DNA of 64,000 nucleotides from Chrysopilus asiliformis (lineage: Eukaryota > Arthropoda > Insecta > Diptera > Rhagionidae): positions 77,099,331 to 77,163,330 of the forward strand of contig OZ035960.1 in the NCBI GenBank assembly GCA_964034945.1. The letters run 5' to 3'. The stretch's first letter is position 1. The number at the start of each line of letters is the position of its first letter. Under the pieces are notes generated by a model, which searched no databases, was not told where the DNA came from, and saw nothing but the letters and a program-made list of their open reading frames with translations. A program made the position numbers and the translations under genes. This document shows positions 26,901 through 38,900 of the stretch, piece after piece.

Positions 26901-29900
26901 GATGGTGCTTTAGTTTTGGGTATAGGAATAACTTTCCCCATTTTCCAAGCGGAAGGAAATTCAGACTTAGTTATGGCAGTATTTATGACGAAGACAAGTA
27001 TTCTACCAACCACCGGGAAAATAAGCTTGATGAACTTTAACGATACCCCATCAGTACCTACTGCATTCGATTTAATACTATATAACGCTCTGTACACCTC
27101 AGTCAGATCAGTGTTGCATAAATGTAAACTATTTACACATTCATCATTTGTGTTAAAATCCGGTAATTTAGGAACTGTACTCAAGGGAGCAAAAAAATTA
27201 TTTAATTCCTCAGGTGATACTGAAACAGAACTTGAATTAGACTTGGCAACCCCAATATACTTAAGTTTCTTCCAAAGACTTTGTGAAGGTTGATTTGGCG
27301 ACAAATAAACTTTACTAAATTCGATTTTTGCATCTCTGATCATACGGTTAACTCTATTTCTTGCTTTGCAAAAAGACCTCCAGTTAATTTCGTCCCGATG
27401 ACGTTTATATGTCTTATACATTAAATCTCGCGTTGAACGTGCCTGACTGATGCTATTACAAAGCCAAGGTGGCCTAGTTTTACTCTCGTCGAAAGTATCA
27501 AGAGGGACAAATTTTTCAAAGAGGTAATATATTTTCTCATTGATAAAATTTACTTGGTCATTGGCACTTAACAAACTGTAAATGGGGTTTAATATATCTT
27601 TTGATTCAGCAAGCAGGTCAGCCACGTTGATTTTGGAAAAATTGCGAAATTTATATGCTACTACTGCTTTTGATTTAGTAATTTCTATTTTTGCAGAGAT
27701 TAAAGAGTGCCTGGAAATTCCTGATATATCTTTGTTTGGTAACGTTTGCAGGTTCAAATCTTTACTGGATACAAAAAAATCTAAAAGCGATTCCGATTGA
27801 CACTGAACATAAGTTGGTGTGTTGTTGTAGTTACTTACTTGTAACCCGAATTGATCAAAGAATCTGACAGTCGTATTAAGTATATTTGGATTTAAGAGAT
27901 TTGCGTTGAAGTCCCCAGCTAGAACAACATTAACATGCCTAGAACAGATATCAAACAAAGTGTCAGAAAGAGAACCTATATTCCCATTTGGGCAGTAAAC
28001 AACGCCGACTAAAATCGCTGGAATAACTTGTACCTCAATCAAAAGAAACTCTACTCCTCCACTACATCCAGTAGAAATCACACGTTCCTAATATACCAAC
28101 AAACGCCTCCTCCCCGTCGGTTTGGCCTATCTTGACGGAACAATTGATAGTTCTTTATTGCAACTGCGTTATTGCTTGTTGTTGATTTAAGCCAGGTTTC
28201 TGTTATCGCAATTGCATCAAAGTTACCACCAGTTATCACATCAACGACTTCGTCCCATTTCGCGGTCTTATATGAAGGATTTATACTTTGTGCGTTAAAA
28301 TGTCCGATTTTAAACCAAGCGTTACCAATATTGGCATGGCTATTCCTAGCACAAACCTCACCATCATTAATATCAGGTAACATTATCTTTGTGAACTAAA
28401 AAGGGGAGTGACATCGGCAATATCAGTCTTTTCATAAAGGTAAAATATATGGATCTTACATTCTTAAAAACAAATTTCATTAAAATTCATAACTATGATA
28501 GCAGAGAGATTCAATTTCATGATAACAAGAGTAAACTATCAATAAAAATAATTCATATAGTTGTTTTAAATTCAATTTAAATTGACATAATTATAAAGAA
28601 TATATAAGAAGAACTACGTTAATATGAAAGTTAATATTAAGATTTATTAATTTTTTAAAGCGGGCTCATCGGTCCTTTTTTGTAGTTAAAACAAAGAGTG
28701 TTTTCTTTGTAAGTACATCGTTATTTATTACTGTTTATTCCTCGACGTTTCGACTACGTTTGTAGTCATCTTCAGGATGGGAATCTGTTTTTACAATTTT
28801 TTCCTTTTTTTATCCTTTTTTTACAAATTTGTTCTTAAGGAATTTTAAATACAAAAATGCTTACTTACTATGTTTCTTTGATTTTATGATGGTGACGTCG
28901 TAATAATTTTCATGTCTTTGTTTTCTGTTATTTTTAGTTAAAAACTACTAGATGAAATAATCCCGATCTTACCATACAAACCTAAATTATTTGTGAAATA
29001 TGTAGATGACATATTTGCAATTATACCAAAAAACACAATAGACCATACCCTACAAAAATTAAACTCATTCCACTCCAACATCCAGTTTACATGCGAAATA
29101 GAACACAACAACAAATTACCATACCTCAACGTTTTAAATATAAGAAACAAAAACAAAATAGATACAGATTGGTACCAAAAACAAACTACCTCCGACCGCA
29201 TCCTTAATTACCTCTCGAACCACCCCCAGTCACAAAAAATAAACACCGCCAAACAATTAATAAAAACCATACTAACACTCAGCTCTCAAAAATTCCATCA
29301 AAAAAACATAAAAGTACTAAAATCCATGTTGACTAAAAACAATTACCCAACCAACATAATCCACAGTTTACTAAAAGCAAGAAGTAACAATAATCAATTC
29401 AACAATAGTTCGTCTAACAATAACAACACCAACCGCGTATACAGAAGCATAACGTATATTAATGGGGTGACAGAAAAAATAACAAAAACATTAAAAGAAC
29501 ATACAAAAGACATAATGCTAGCATACAAAAATAAAACAACATTACGCTCAATATACACAAAATTAAAAGATCCTACTCCGAAACTAAAACAATCCAATGT
29601 GATATACAAAATCCCTTGCAAGGGAGACATTCATAATGGCATAAAATGTGATCTAAATTATGTTGGTCAAATTAAACAACATCTAGAAAAGAGAATCAAC
29701 AACCATAAAAACGATTTAAAGAGAATGGGGACCATGACTGACGATACACACCACACAGCAGTGATGCTATATCGAGGGGAATTCCCCTTTTTGCGGGGAA
29801 TTTGACTATAAAAATTGTTAATAGGGGAAAAGGGGAAAACGCTTCAAAACGAGGGGAAACGATTTACAAAGAGGGGAAAATCTTCGCCTTTCAACTAAAT

Positions 29901-32900
29901 CCGAAATAATTTTAAAAAATTACGGAAAAGTAGAAGTACAAATAATTAAAAACAATTACAATCCAATTCCAAACTTAGGCAAAGGTAAAGAGTGAAGGAA
30001 ATGCTTATTTATGCATTTGTCACTTTATATGTAATGATCTTTTTGCAATTGTAAAGTACACACCAATCTTTTAAACGAAAGCACTTTAAAAGCGCTTTGG
30101 AATGCACGTTTAACCGATTTTTCAGTGTACTTTTTAACCGCTTTGAAAAAAGAACATTAAAAAGTACCATTTCTCATGTTATTCAAAGTAATTACTTTAA
30201 ACTACTTTAAAAGACTTTGATGGAAAGTAGTTTCCATGAAAGTTCATTGACACATATTTTTTGTTCGTTTTTCGGATTTCTTAAATATATTTTCAATAGA
30301 AATATTTTAAATTGCAAATCAACAGAACTGCTTTGTTTAAAATATGTAAAAATCAAATTAAATCGGTAATTTCTTGTTCATCTTTAAAATTTGGCTTAAT
30401 GTACTAATTTTGACTAATATTCAGAAGAAGAATGCATGGACCAGTGGCAAAGTGCCCGGAATACAAAAATCGAGTTCCAGTCGCGACTTGATTTCGTTTT
30501 TTCCATTTTTTGATATTTTTATATTTTTGTAATTCAAAATATGAAAATAATTTTTACCGAATTTAAGGAGGACAGGATCATTTCAAGCTCAAAAGCAAAG
30601 GAACTACCTTGATTTATACATTTGTGACTTACTTTGATTATTATCTAATTGTGAATCCCGGCTTCTTTTCATATCTTATTTGACGTTTGGTTGGAGATCC
30701 GTGACGTTGTTATCGGGAATACAATTAACGAGTATTTTGTTAAAGCTTTACAAAATATAAAATTATTTCCTAATTTGTGCTTTTTTCTCTTAAAAGACTT
30801 TAACATGAGTCCAGATAACAATAATTTTTGGTTTTAATAAATGAATTCTTTATTTAAAATTCGTTGTTTTTATAGGGGGGAAATGAGGGAATTTCGTCAT
30901 TGAAAAAGGGGAAAAAGGGGAATTTCGTCATTGGGAAAGGGGAATGTCACTAAAGGTACATAGCATCACTGCCACACAGCATTGGTTGAACATTACAAAA
31001 ACCACACACACGAACCGGACTTTGAGGGAACAGAAATCTTAACTAGGCAAACCAACTACAACAAGAGACTCACAGTAGAGGCTCTACACATATATACAGA
31101 AAACACATACAACATAAAAAGAGACACAGACCAAATATCAGCCATTTATTGTGCACTACTCAACGAAAACACAAACCCACGCAAACGACGGAGAACTGTT
31201 ACTGACACAGACAATAACACCAATAACAAACGCTCTAGGCACTAAAAGAGAGAAATAACACACAAAGCTAACAAACAAAAGCCTCTTATTATCAATAGTG
31301 CACTTACTGCCACCATCATTAGCCCCCGTTTTTTCAAAAATTAATTTTTCATTTTGTGACGTCGTGTTTAATTTATTTCAATTTTTATTTTAATTTTTAT
31401 TTTTATACTTTTTGACTAAGTTTTGTTTTAAACGTTTTTTAAATGTTCCGGACGACAATAAGTTTTTTAGGTAATTAAGTTTTAAAATAGTGTTTATATA
31501 AAGTAAATAACATCCAACTAAAAATAACAGAAAACAAAGACATGAAAATTATTACGACGTCACCATCATAAAATCAAAGAAACATAGTAAGTAAGCATTT
31601 TTGTATTTAAAATTCCTTAAGAACAAATTTGTAAAAAAAGGAAAAAATTGTAAAAACAGATTCCCATCCTGAAGATGACTACAAACGTAGTCGAAACGTC
31701 GAGGAATAAACAGTAATAAATAACGATGTACTTACAAAGAAAACACTCTTTGTTTTAACTACAAAAAAGGACCGATGAGCCCGCTTTAAAAAATTAATAA
31801 AATATAAAAAACGGTCGATCAAAAATTAATAAAATTAAGATTTATGTTTATAAACAATAGAAAAATAGGAAAAAAGGAAAAAAAAGCAAAAATTTACAGC
31901 GTTAACAATACTTTGAAAGGCAATCTACGATGATGGAAAGTAGGTATCCAGTTAAGCCACTGTTGAAATTAGCTTTTCTTCGCCGTTCGGAAGCTTCAAC
32001 TTTAGACGTCCTTTTGACATATTATAATCGTTGATTTGACCTTGCTTCTTGAGATGTCTCGCCTTCATTTTTAACCTAAACAGTTCGGGAGGTAGATTGG
32101 TATTTAAGTAAACCCGGGAGTCAGCATTCACAGCATCGAAGCCACTATGAGACAGTTTTAGTTGACCAAATTTGTAATAAGCTGCAATTATCCTCGATTT
32201 ATTAGAAATCCTATCAAGCCGCAGAAAAATTTGTCCCCGCTTCGATCTTCAGGGTTGAACTATTTCATCCTCTGCGATGGTAATTCCCATTGCTGCAAAT
32301 AAAGTTATTAACATCACCTTTAGATTCGATTTTGTCTCCGGGATTCCAGTGACGATGATATCGTGCTGCCGTAGCCATTGATCCAGATATTTAGAGTCGG
32401 CACATGAAGGATTAGCGACTTTCTCTTCAAGTTGATCAACCCTTACGATTAGTCCATTCAGATCTTTATCAAAAGAAGCCATCTTAGTTTCCATACATAT
32501 TTTTAGCTCCGATATTGTCCCCTTGATATTCTGGAATTCAGCGTGGAGTGCATTTAATTTACTTTCGACGTTGCTAATCACAGATGACATTTTAGACGCC
32601 ATATCAATGGCAAAGCCTCCATTGCGGCACATTAAACATGTCCATAACGATTGCTCAATTTTGGAAGCCATTTCAAACTGTTCGTCCGACATTCCGGAGC
32701 AAGCTTTGTGTAACCAATTGTTGCACAGATCACATTGAACAGCATCTTCAATTTTTATTTCGAGTTTACACTTCGGACAGCTATAGCTTTGGTTAGCTTT
32801 TTTTCTGGTTCCAGCCATAAGTGAAGGAATGGAAATACGAAAATTTTCGGTGTAAAATTTAAGTTCGTGTGAAATATAACCTCACTTTATTGTGCGCAAT

Positions 32901-35900
32901 TAAAACGTCCTTATTGTTTATATATTATGACTTTGTTTAACGGAGTGTTATTATTTCGTTTATTTATTGTTATTTGATGAATTTAATCACTGATTGAAAA
33001 AAGTTTAGACCAAAAGATTATAAAAATACACGAATCTTCTCTGCTTATCAAAAACCACACTACTCGTTCGCCAGTGCTGCCAATTCGTTTCCCGGGGAAA
33101 AATGGCATTAGGGGTTTTCGGGGTCGCTGATCATGAATTTGGTGTTAGAATTTTAAAATTCGGAACGAAAGAAAATTTTTGCAAAAAACTTTTACCCGGC
33201 GGCGGCGGGTTTGCAAGCTAGTTCTATAATAAATGTTTTGATGACCTTTGTACACAGAAAAGGAATATTTTTATGACCACCCTCAAACAAGTGTTGCGAA
33301 GAATAAATAGAACAAAACACTCGTTATTTCTGTTTTGAGATGTGTACCTAATTCGAATCACTATTCGAGATACCGGTGAAGTTTTTAGTGTTGCATAGTG
33401 TAATTTGAATTTAACTGCAGTGAAAATACAAAATTTTGTGTGTGACATAAAGCACACTAGCTGCATTACCAAGTATTTTAAATTAACCTATTTATTATTT
33501 TGTTATATCAAAAAACGAAATTGCTATTTTTAAAATGCCGCTATTTTGGTTATTTCCGGTTAACGGATTTCTATCAAAAGTTTATAGATCATCCCATTCT
33601 CGGATCAAATATGTATTCAAAATTTCATGGCTCTAGCTCTACTAGTTTTTGAGCAGACTGACAGGCAGACTCACAGACTGATTCCATCTGAAAAAGATTA
33701 ACATCATCACTCACGAATGTTATGCTCACGAATGCAATTCGCTCAAACGCTTTACTTCAAATCGCTCAGCCAACTCACCCAAGAGCTTTTGATCATTGAA
33801 AATCGAATCATGCGCTTTTTTTACTGCTGGTCATCTGTATATTATTTGTACTTTTATATCTATTCTTGAAAATTAAATTTTTTTTATGTATTTCTTGCAG
33901 GTGATTGGGTATGACCCTATAACTACAGACACTGAAGCCAAAAAAGCGGGAGTCCGTAAAATGGAGTTGAATGAAATTTGGCCTTTAGCTGATTACATTA
34001 CTGTACATACACCTTTAATACCTTCAACAAAACGTAAATATTCAAAATTAAGTTTTTTTTATTTATACCTCATCAGTGTTACAATTTTGACCGGTTTTTG
34101 CAAAGTTTGACCGAAGAAAAAAAAAATCCAGTTGACCGGATTTTTGGCCAGAAGGATTCATGATTTGATCGTTACGTTTCTAATCTAAAAACTCTTTTAA
34201 CTGATAAGGTGATCGGAGGGTGCTTATAGAATGTTTTACAGCAACCAGTTATAGTTGTAGGCAACGATTAAAATGGGAAAAAATTATTTTTGCAATCTAC
34301 GAAATGAATAGAATTTTGAAGCATTCGAAAGAAAAAATTATAAGTTATTGAGAGATACATTGAATCCATTTTCAATATCGGAACATTTATTTCGAAAATC
34401 ATATAAAATGTCTTAATATAAAACTGATTGAAAATTGAACAGTTATATCCGTTTACAGTAATAAAATTTAGCTATATTGTCGCTTGAAGATTAACGAGAA
34501 TTGGATTTTCAAAAAAAAAACCAGATTTGGTTTTTCGAGTTTTATTTGTTTTCTTTATCTTTATTTGATCTCGATTAATATATGAAAAATTAGATTTTTG
34601 CCAAATTGCTTGCATACTAAGGGTTTTTGAAAAAAAAAAACACTCATTACGGAAAAATTGAACATAATATATTTTCCTACATTTTTTTCTTTAACGGTAA
34701 ATCAATATGTTTTGATAAAAGTTTATATTTGACTCATCGAAATCCGTTGTTGCATGATTTCAGTTGTTGCATGATTTCAGTTGTTGCATGGGAATTTTTT
34801 TCGTACGAAATTTCTAAAAATCATATTACTCTCAAAATATTGCTGCAACGAAAATTTGTTGCCTTTAATTAGTTCCAAGTTTAATAGTTTTACAAAAAAG
34901 TCACTTTTTTTCAGCACAATTTTTCCGACTCACTAGTTTTTTTCCGAAATTTTCCGTCAAAGTTCAAAAGTTGATTATTTCGAAGCCACGTTTTAGCGTT
35001 TGGTACACGATGATTCTCATGTGACGATATCCCAGTTATCTGAGTTATCTGGGAGTGCTACCGACCTTAATTTTTTTTGGACTGGAAAATAATAAATTAA
35101 CTTTTTTGCGACTGGATTAACAATTTGCTGATACATCAGTCAAGTATCATGCTCAATTGAACTTCATCGGCAAGGAGTTAATAAAATTTCCAATTTCTTC
35201 ACAAGAAAATGAAAAGCATTAAAATTTATTTATGCAAAAGTTTGGAATGCCGAACGAAATTGACGCATGAATTGTACACACATTGTAATTATAGCTCTAT
35301 CAAAAAAAAGTATCCACACATTGTCCAGGATTTACTGATTGGCGACTATTTTTATTTTTCAAATTTATTGTTTTGTCAACAATTAACTAAAAAATTAACT
35401 TGTTAGATAAGCTCTATACTCTATTACACTATATTTTAGAAACACATTTAAATTTAACCTAGAATATTTTTAATTTATCCTCTTTTTCAGACTTGATTTC
35501 AAAGGATACTTTGAAGCTATGTAAAAACGGTGTTAAGCTAATAAATGTGGCTAGGGGTGGAATATTAGACGAAGAGGCTGTATTATATGCTTTGGAAACT
35601 GGCAAATGTGGTGGAGTAGCGCTGGATGTTTTTTCTGAAGAACCGCCCAAAACTGAAGTTTTGGCAAATTTAATACAGCATCCCAAAGTCATCACTACCC
35701 CGCATCTGGGTAAAAAAATTATCTTTTTACTTTTTATTTATTTCTTATGTCAGTATACAAAACTCGTGAACGAAAAACGCTGGACAATGAAGTTACGACC
35801 CCAGGCGCACTTTGAATATTTAAATAATGGCTTTGGGTTAAACGTATACAGGAAAACTAAAACAATTTTTTTATTATTATTTTATTATTATAAACACATT

Positions 35901-38900
35901 TTATTATAATAATTTAAAAAATAATACGAAATCGCGGCTTTTTACAACCCTGATTCAAGGCCACCCAGTGAACAAAAAATGTCTTATTAAGGCATTATAA
36001 AGGCATTATCTTAATGCATTATCTTTACCTTATTGTTGCCTTAGTTTTGTATAGGCCATTTCAGCGTATATAAGGCCTTACAACTAAGGCAACATTAATA
36101 GTAGATGTTTTTCCCCGGTGATGGCGCTGATTGCTTAGATGGTAAAAATTTCTTTATTAAAACGATCTTTAAGCCTTAATCTATTACTTTTTCTATAAAA
36201 ATATTTACTGAGTCGTTTAAATTCTCCTGATAGCCAACACAAAACTTCAACAAAAAATAACTTTTTTAGTTCACTTTTCCAACACACGCATAAAAGGCGC
36301 GTTTTTCTTTCCATCTCATTTTAATTTGGAGGCTTTTATATTATTTGTCTCATGTCTTAAAGACACCTTAGCGATAATGCCTTAATAATTTTTCACTGGG
36401 CAATTCTTTTTTATAAAGAATCAAGGGCAGTGTTGCCGGAGACCTCAAGCCCAAAATCGCTGAAATGAGGAAAAAAAATCTCAAAAGTCTCCGAAATTAT
36501 AGACAAAAATCGCTAGTTTTGATACTTTTTTTTAATGCATATTTAAACATATATCTTGTTTTCAAATCGCTTTTATTCTTTGTTTTTAACAATAATAAAA
36601 TATAATAATAAAAAAAAAACAGCTTTGTCTTCTTAAAAAACACAAAAATAAAAAATTGTTTAGTTCTTCTTAGAAAAATAATAACTAAATAGACTTCAAG
36701 TCAAAATATCAACAAAAAATTTACTCACATCTGAGATCAAAGATTTATTTATGTCTAAATCCACTGTTGTTAGGTCTTAATTCAATTTTCATTAATTTTT
36801 TGCATTTTTAACAAATGTTCTTGTGTAACATAAATGTAAAAAATTGTGAAAAATGATGTTTATTAGCAAAACACAGTTTTTTTTAAAGAAATTTTTGAAA
36901 ATCGCTGCAAATCTCCGAAAAGTCCCCAAAAGACCACTAAAATCTCAAATCAAAACGTGCTTTTTAAGGCATGAAAGAAATGAGACAAGTCGCTGAAAAT
37001 GGCAACACTGATCCAGGGTTATAAAAAAGTTTTTTATGAAAAAGTGAGATTTTCTTCATGCACCCAAGTCAGAATTCTCTGAAAATTTTGAGATTTCGAG
37101 ATCAAATATAAATATGAACGGCATTTTTTGAAAAAAGTTGCTCAAAAAATGATATTTTTATTATCATCTAAAACGCCTTAGCTGACTTTTTTTAAACACA
37201 AGTCTTCGATTTTTTACGCAAAAGAAATATATTTTGAATAAATGAGACATTTTTTTTAAATTTCCTTTTTACTACTAATCCACACCTGCCATGAATGCCG
37301 TCAGTGTCGCTGTCACGTCTGATGTTATGTCTAGTGAAGATTGAAATGTCAGCTGTTACGACATAAAAGTCTAACATTTTTTGTTGACATCTTTGCTAAC
37401 AGAAATCGTAACAGAAATGGAATTTAAGATGGCGGATTCTAAAGTGTTATAAACGAATACTGTTTAAAAGTAATTTTTACAAAGAAATGATTTGAAAAAT
37501 GCATCGTGGGGGCAGCAGGAGGCCGAATTTCATTTTAGTGCGGAGATTTTAAAGAAAAAAGTGAAATCACAGATCGTCATATTTACTACTCTGAGTTGTT
37601 TATTGCTCAACGCATTTCTGGAACTGAAATGTCATGCCAGAATCAGCAGCCCACCTACGTCACAACAAACTTTTCTAATGACATTTCTGCTAACATTTAT
37701 GTCAGAGTTTCCGGCAGGTCTGGATGGCGTGTTACATCGTAGAGCATCTTCATTTTTAGCACCAGAGTCTGCTACTATGAGTCATGACCCGTGTGCAAGT
37801 TTGCCGGAGTCAAGATCTGTCGGAATATTTTCGGACTGATCGGATTGAAAAAAGTGTTCAACACAGTAAAATTTAGTTCAAAAATATATGGTCAATTTTT
37901 TTAAAGAGCTCAATGAGTATGAGGCTGGACAATTAGATGCTGAGGATATGGAGATTATTTTAGTTATATTTATAAAATACTACAATATATAAAATATCAC
38001 ACGAAAGTATTCATTAAATTTATTCCTGAATATTGTCAAGTTATGTTTTTACCCTTCTTACACAAGTCGAAATCAAAGCGGAGCGCTGCACGTGTCTGGG
38101 TATGTGTATAACAAATCTTGTGGTTCGATTTTGTCCGTCAATGAACTCGACCTCCCATTTTACGACAACAACGGCTGTGTCAAATTTCAAGTCTCTAACC
38201 TCTAGCAAAAATCGAGCTGATTCATCATAATAAACCGACCATTATACGCGTTACAAATGGTAGAGAAAACTTACTATACCCTATAGTCACCATATAAAGT
38301 ATAAAAATACATGTGACCTCGATAATCGTAACTACAGTCTGTAAAGTAAGAGCGTGTACGGCATAAATGGCAATTGGCTTTGAAATATCGTCCTAGTTTT
38401 TGGTGGGCAGATAGATGCAATCTTTGTCGTGAATGCTTTGTCACAAAAGATCCAGTTGGCGTCGAGTTCTTACCCGAATAACAAGTTAACCGCCATGAGT
38501 GCCACATACGCATCACGCCACGAGGCTGTGTTCCTTTGTTCCCACCCCAAAGGACCAAAAATGTCATATCTATCTGCTGCTAAATACATGGAAAAGTCAA
38601 AATCGTTCATCGCTAAGTGGGTTCAGCAATATAAGAAGATCAAAAATGTCGATGACTTGCCAGAACGTGGGTCGATAGGCAAAGTGACACCGAACATGGA
38701 AAAAAAATTTGTGAATTTGGTTAACCGGAACCCCACCTTAACATTGCGACTAGGAGCAGCAAAATTAAAACAGAAGGCTATAGAAGTATCACATACAACT
38801 ATTCGAACCTATATCCTTGGGCATAACCTCAAATATCGAAGCACAATGAAGAAACCACTGTTAGCGAAAAAAATGTGACGAAAAGACTCGTTTGGGCAAA

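Larger units (their letters stand above)
28942..31245 (+). pseudogene. Penelope-type reverse transcriptase C-terminus and GIY-YIG endonuclease, interrupted
   Basis: The frame opens at 28942 and soon reads KYVDDIFAI, the catalytic box of the reverse transcriptase. It continues through the thumb and linker ([15 protein letters not shown]) to the endonuclease motifs [10 protein letters not shown] and LNYVGQ, followed by the conserved basic helix. A hAT insertion at 29759-30971 splits a codon run THHTA / LVEHY; the second part continues from 30982 to the stop at 31245 and ends in a lysine/arginine-rich tail. Without the insertion the frame would be intact across the junction. Homologous to the minus-strand copy at 57838-58662. 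Everything upstream of the YVDD box is missing. Confidence 0.9.
28648..31833 (+). mobile_element. Penelope-like element (copy 1) with inverted terminal pLTR
   Basis: Flanked by a 12-bp duplication ATTAAGATTTAT (28636-28647 and 31834-31845). About 285 bp at the left (to about 28935) reappears inverted at the right (about 31516-31800), the usual arrangement of a Penelope pseudo-LTR. The coding part starts abruptly at the YVDD box of the reverse transcriptase, so the copy is 5'-truncated, and ends with a GIY-YIG endonuclease. The body is cut by a hAT element at 29759-30971. It is inserted between ORF1 and ORF2 of a CR1-type element. Confidence 0.92.

Noticed and set aside
26916..27293. Plus-strand 125-codon frame
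   Set aside because: Shadow of the CR1-type ORF2 on the minus strand.
37492..37839. 115-codon + strand frame in Phgdh intron 6
   Set aside because: No recognisable domain, no splice context and surrounding repeats; treated as chance.
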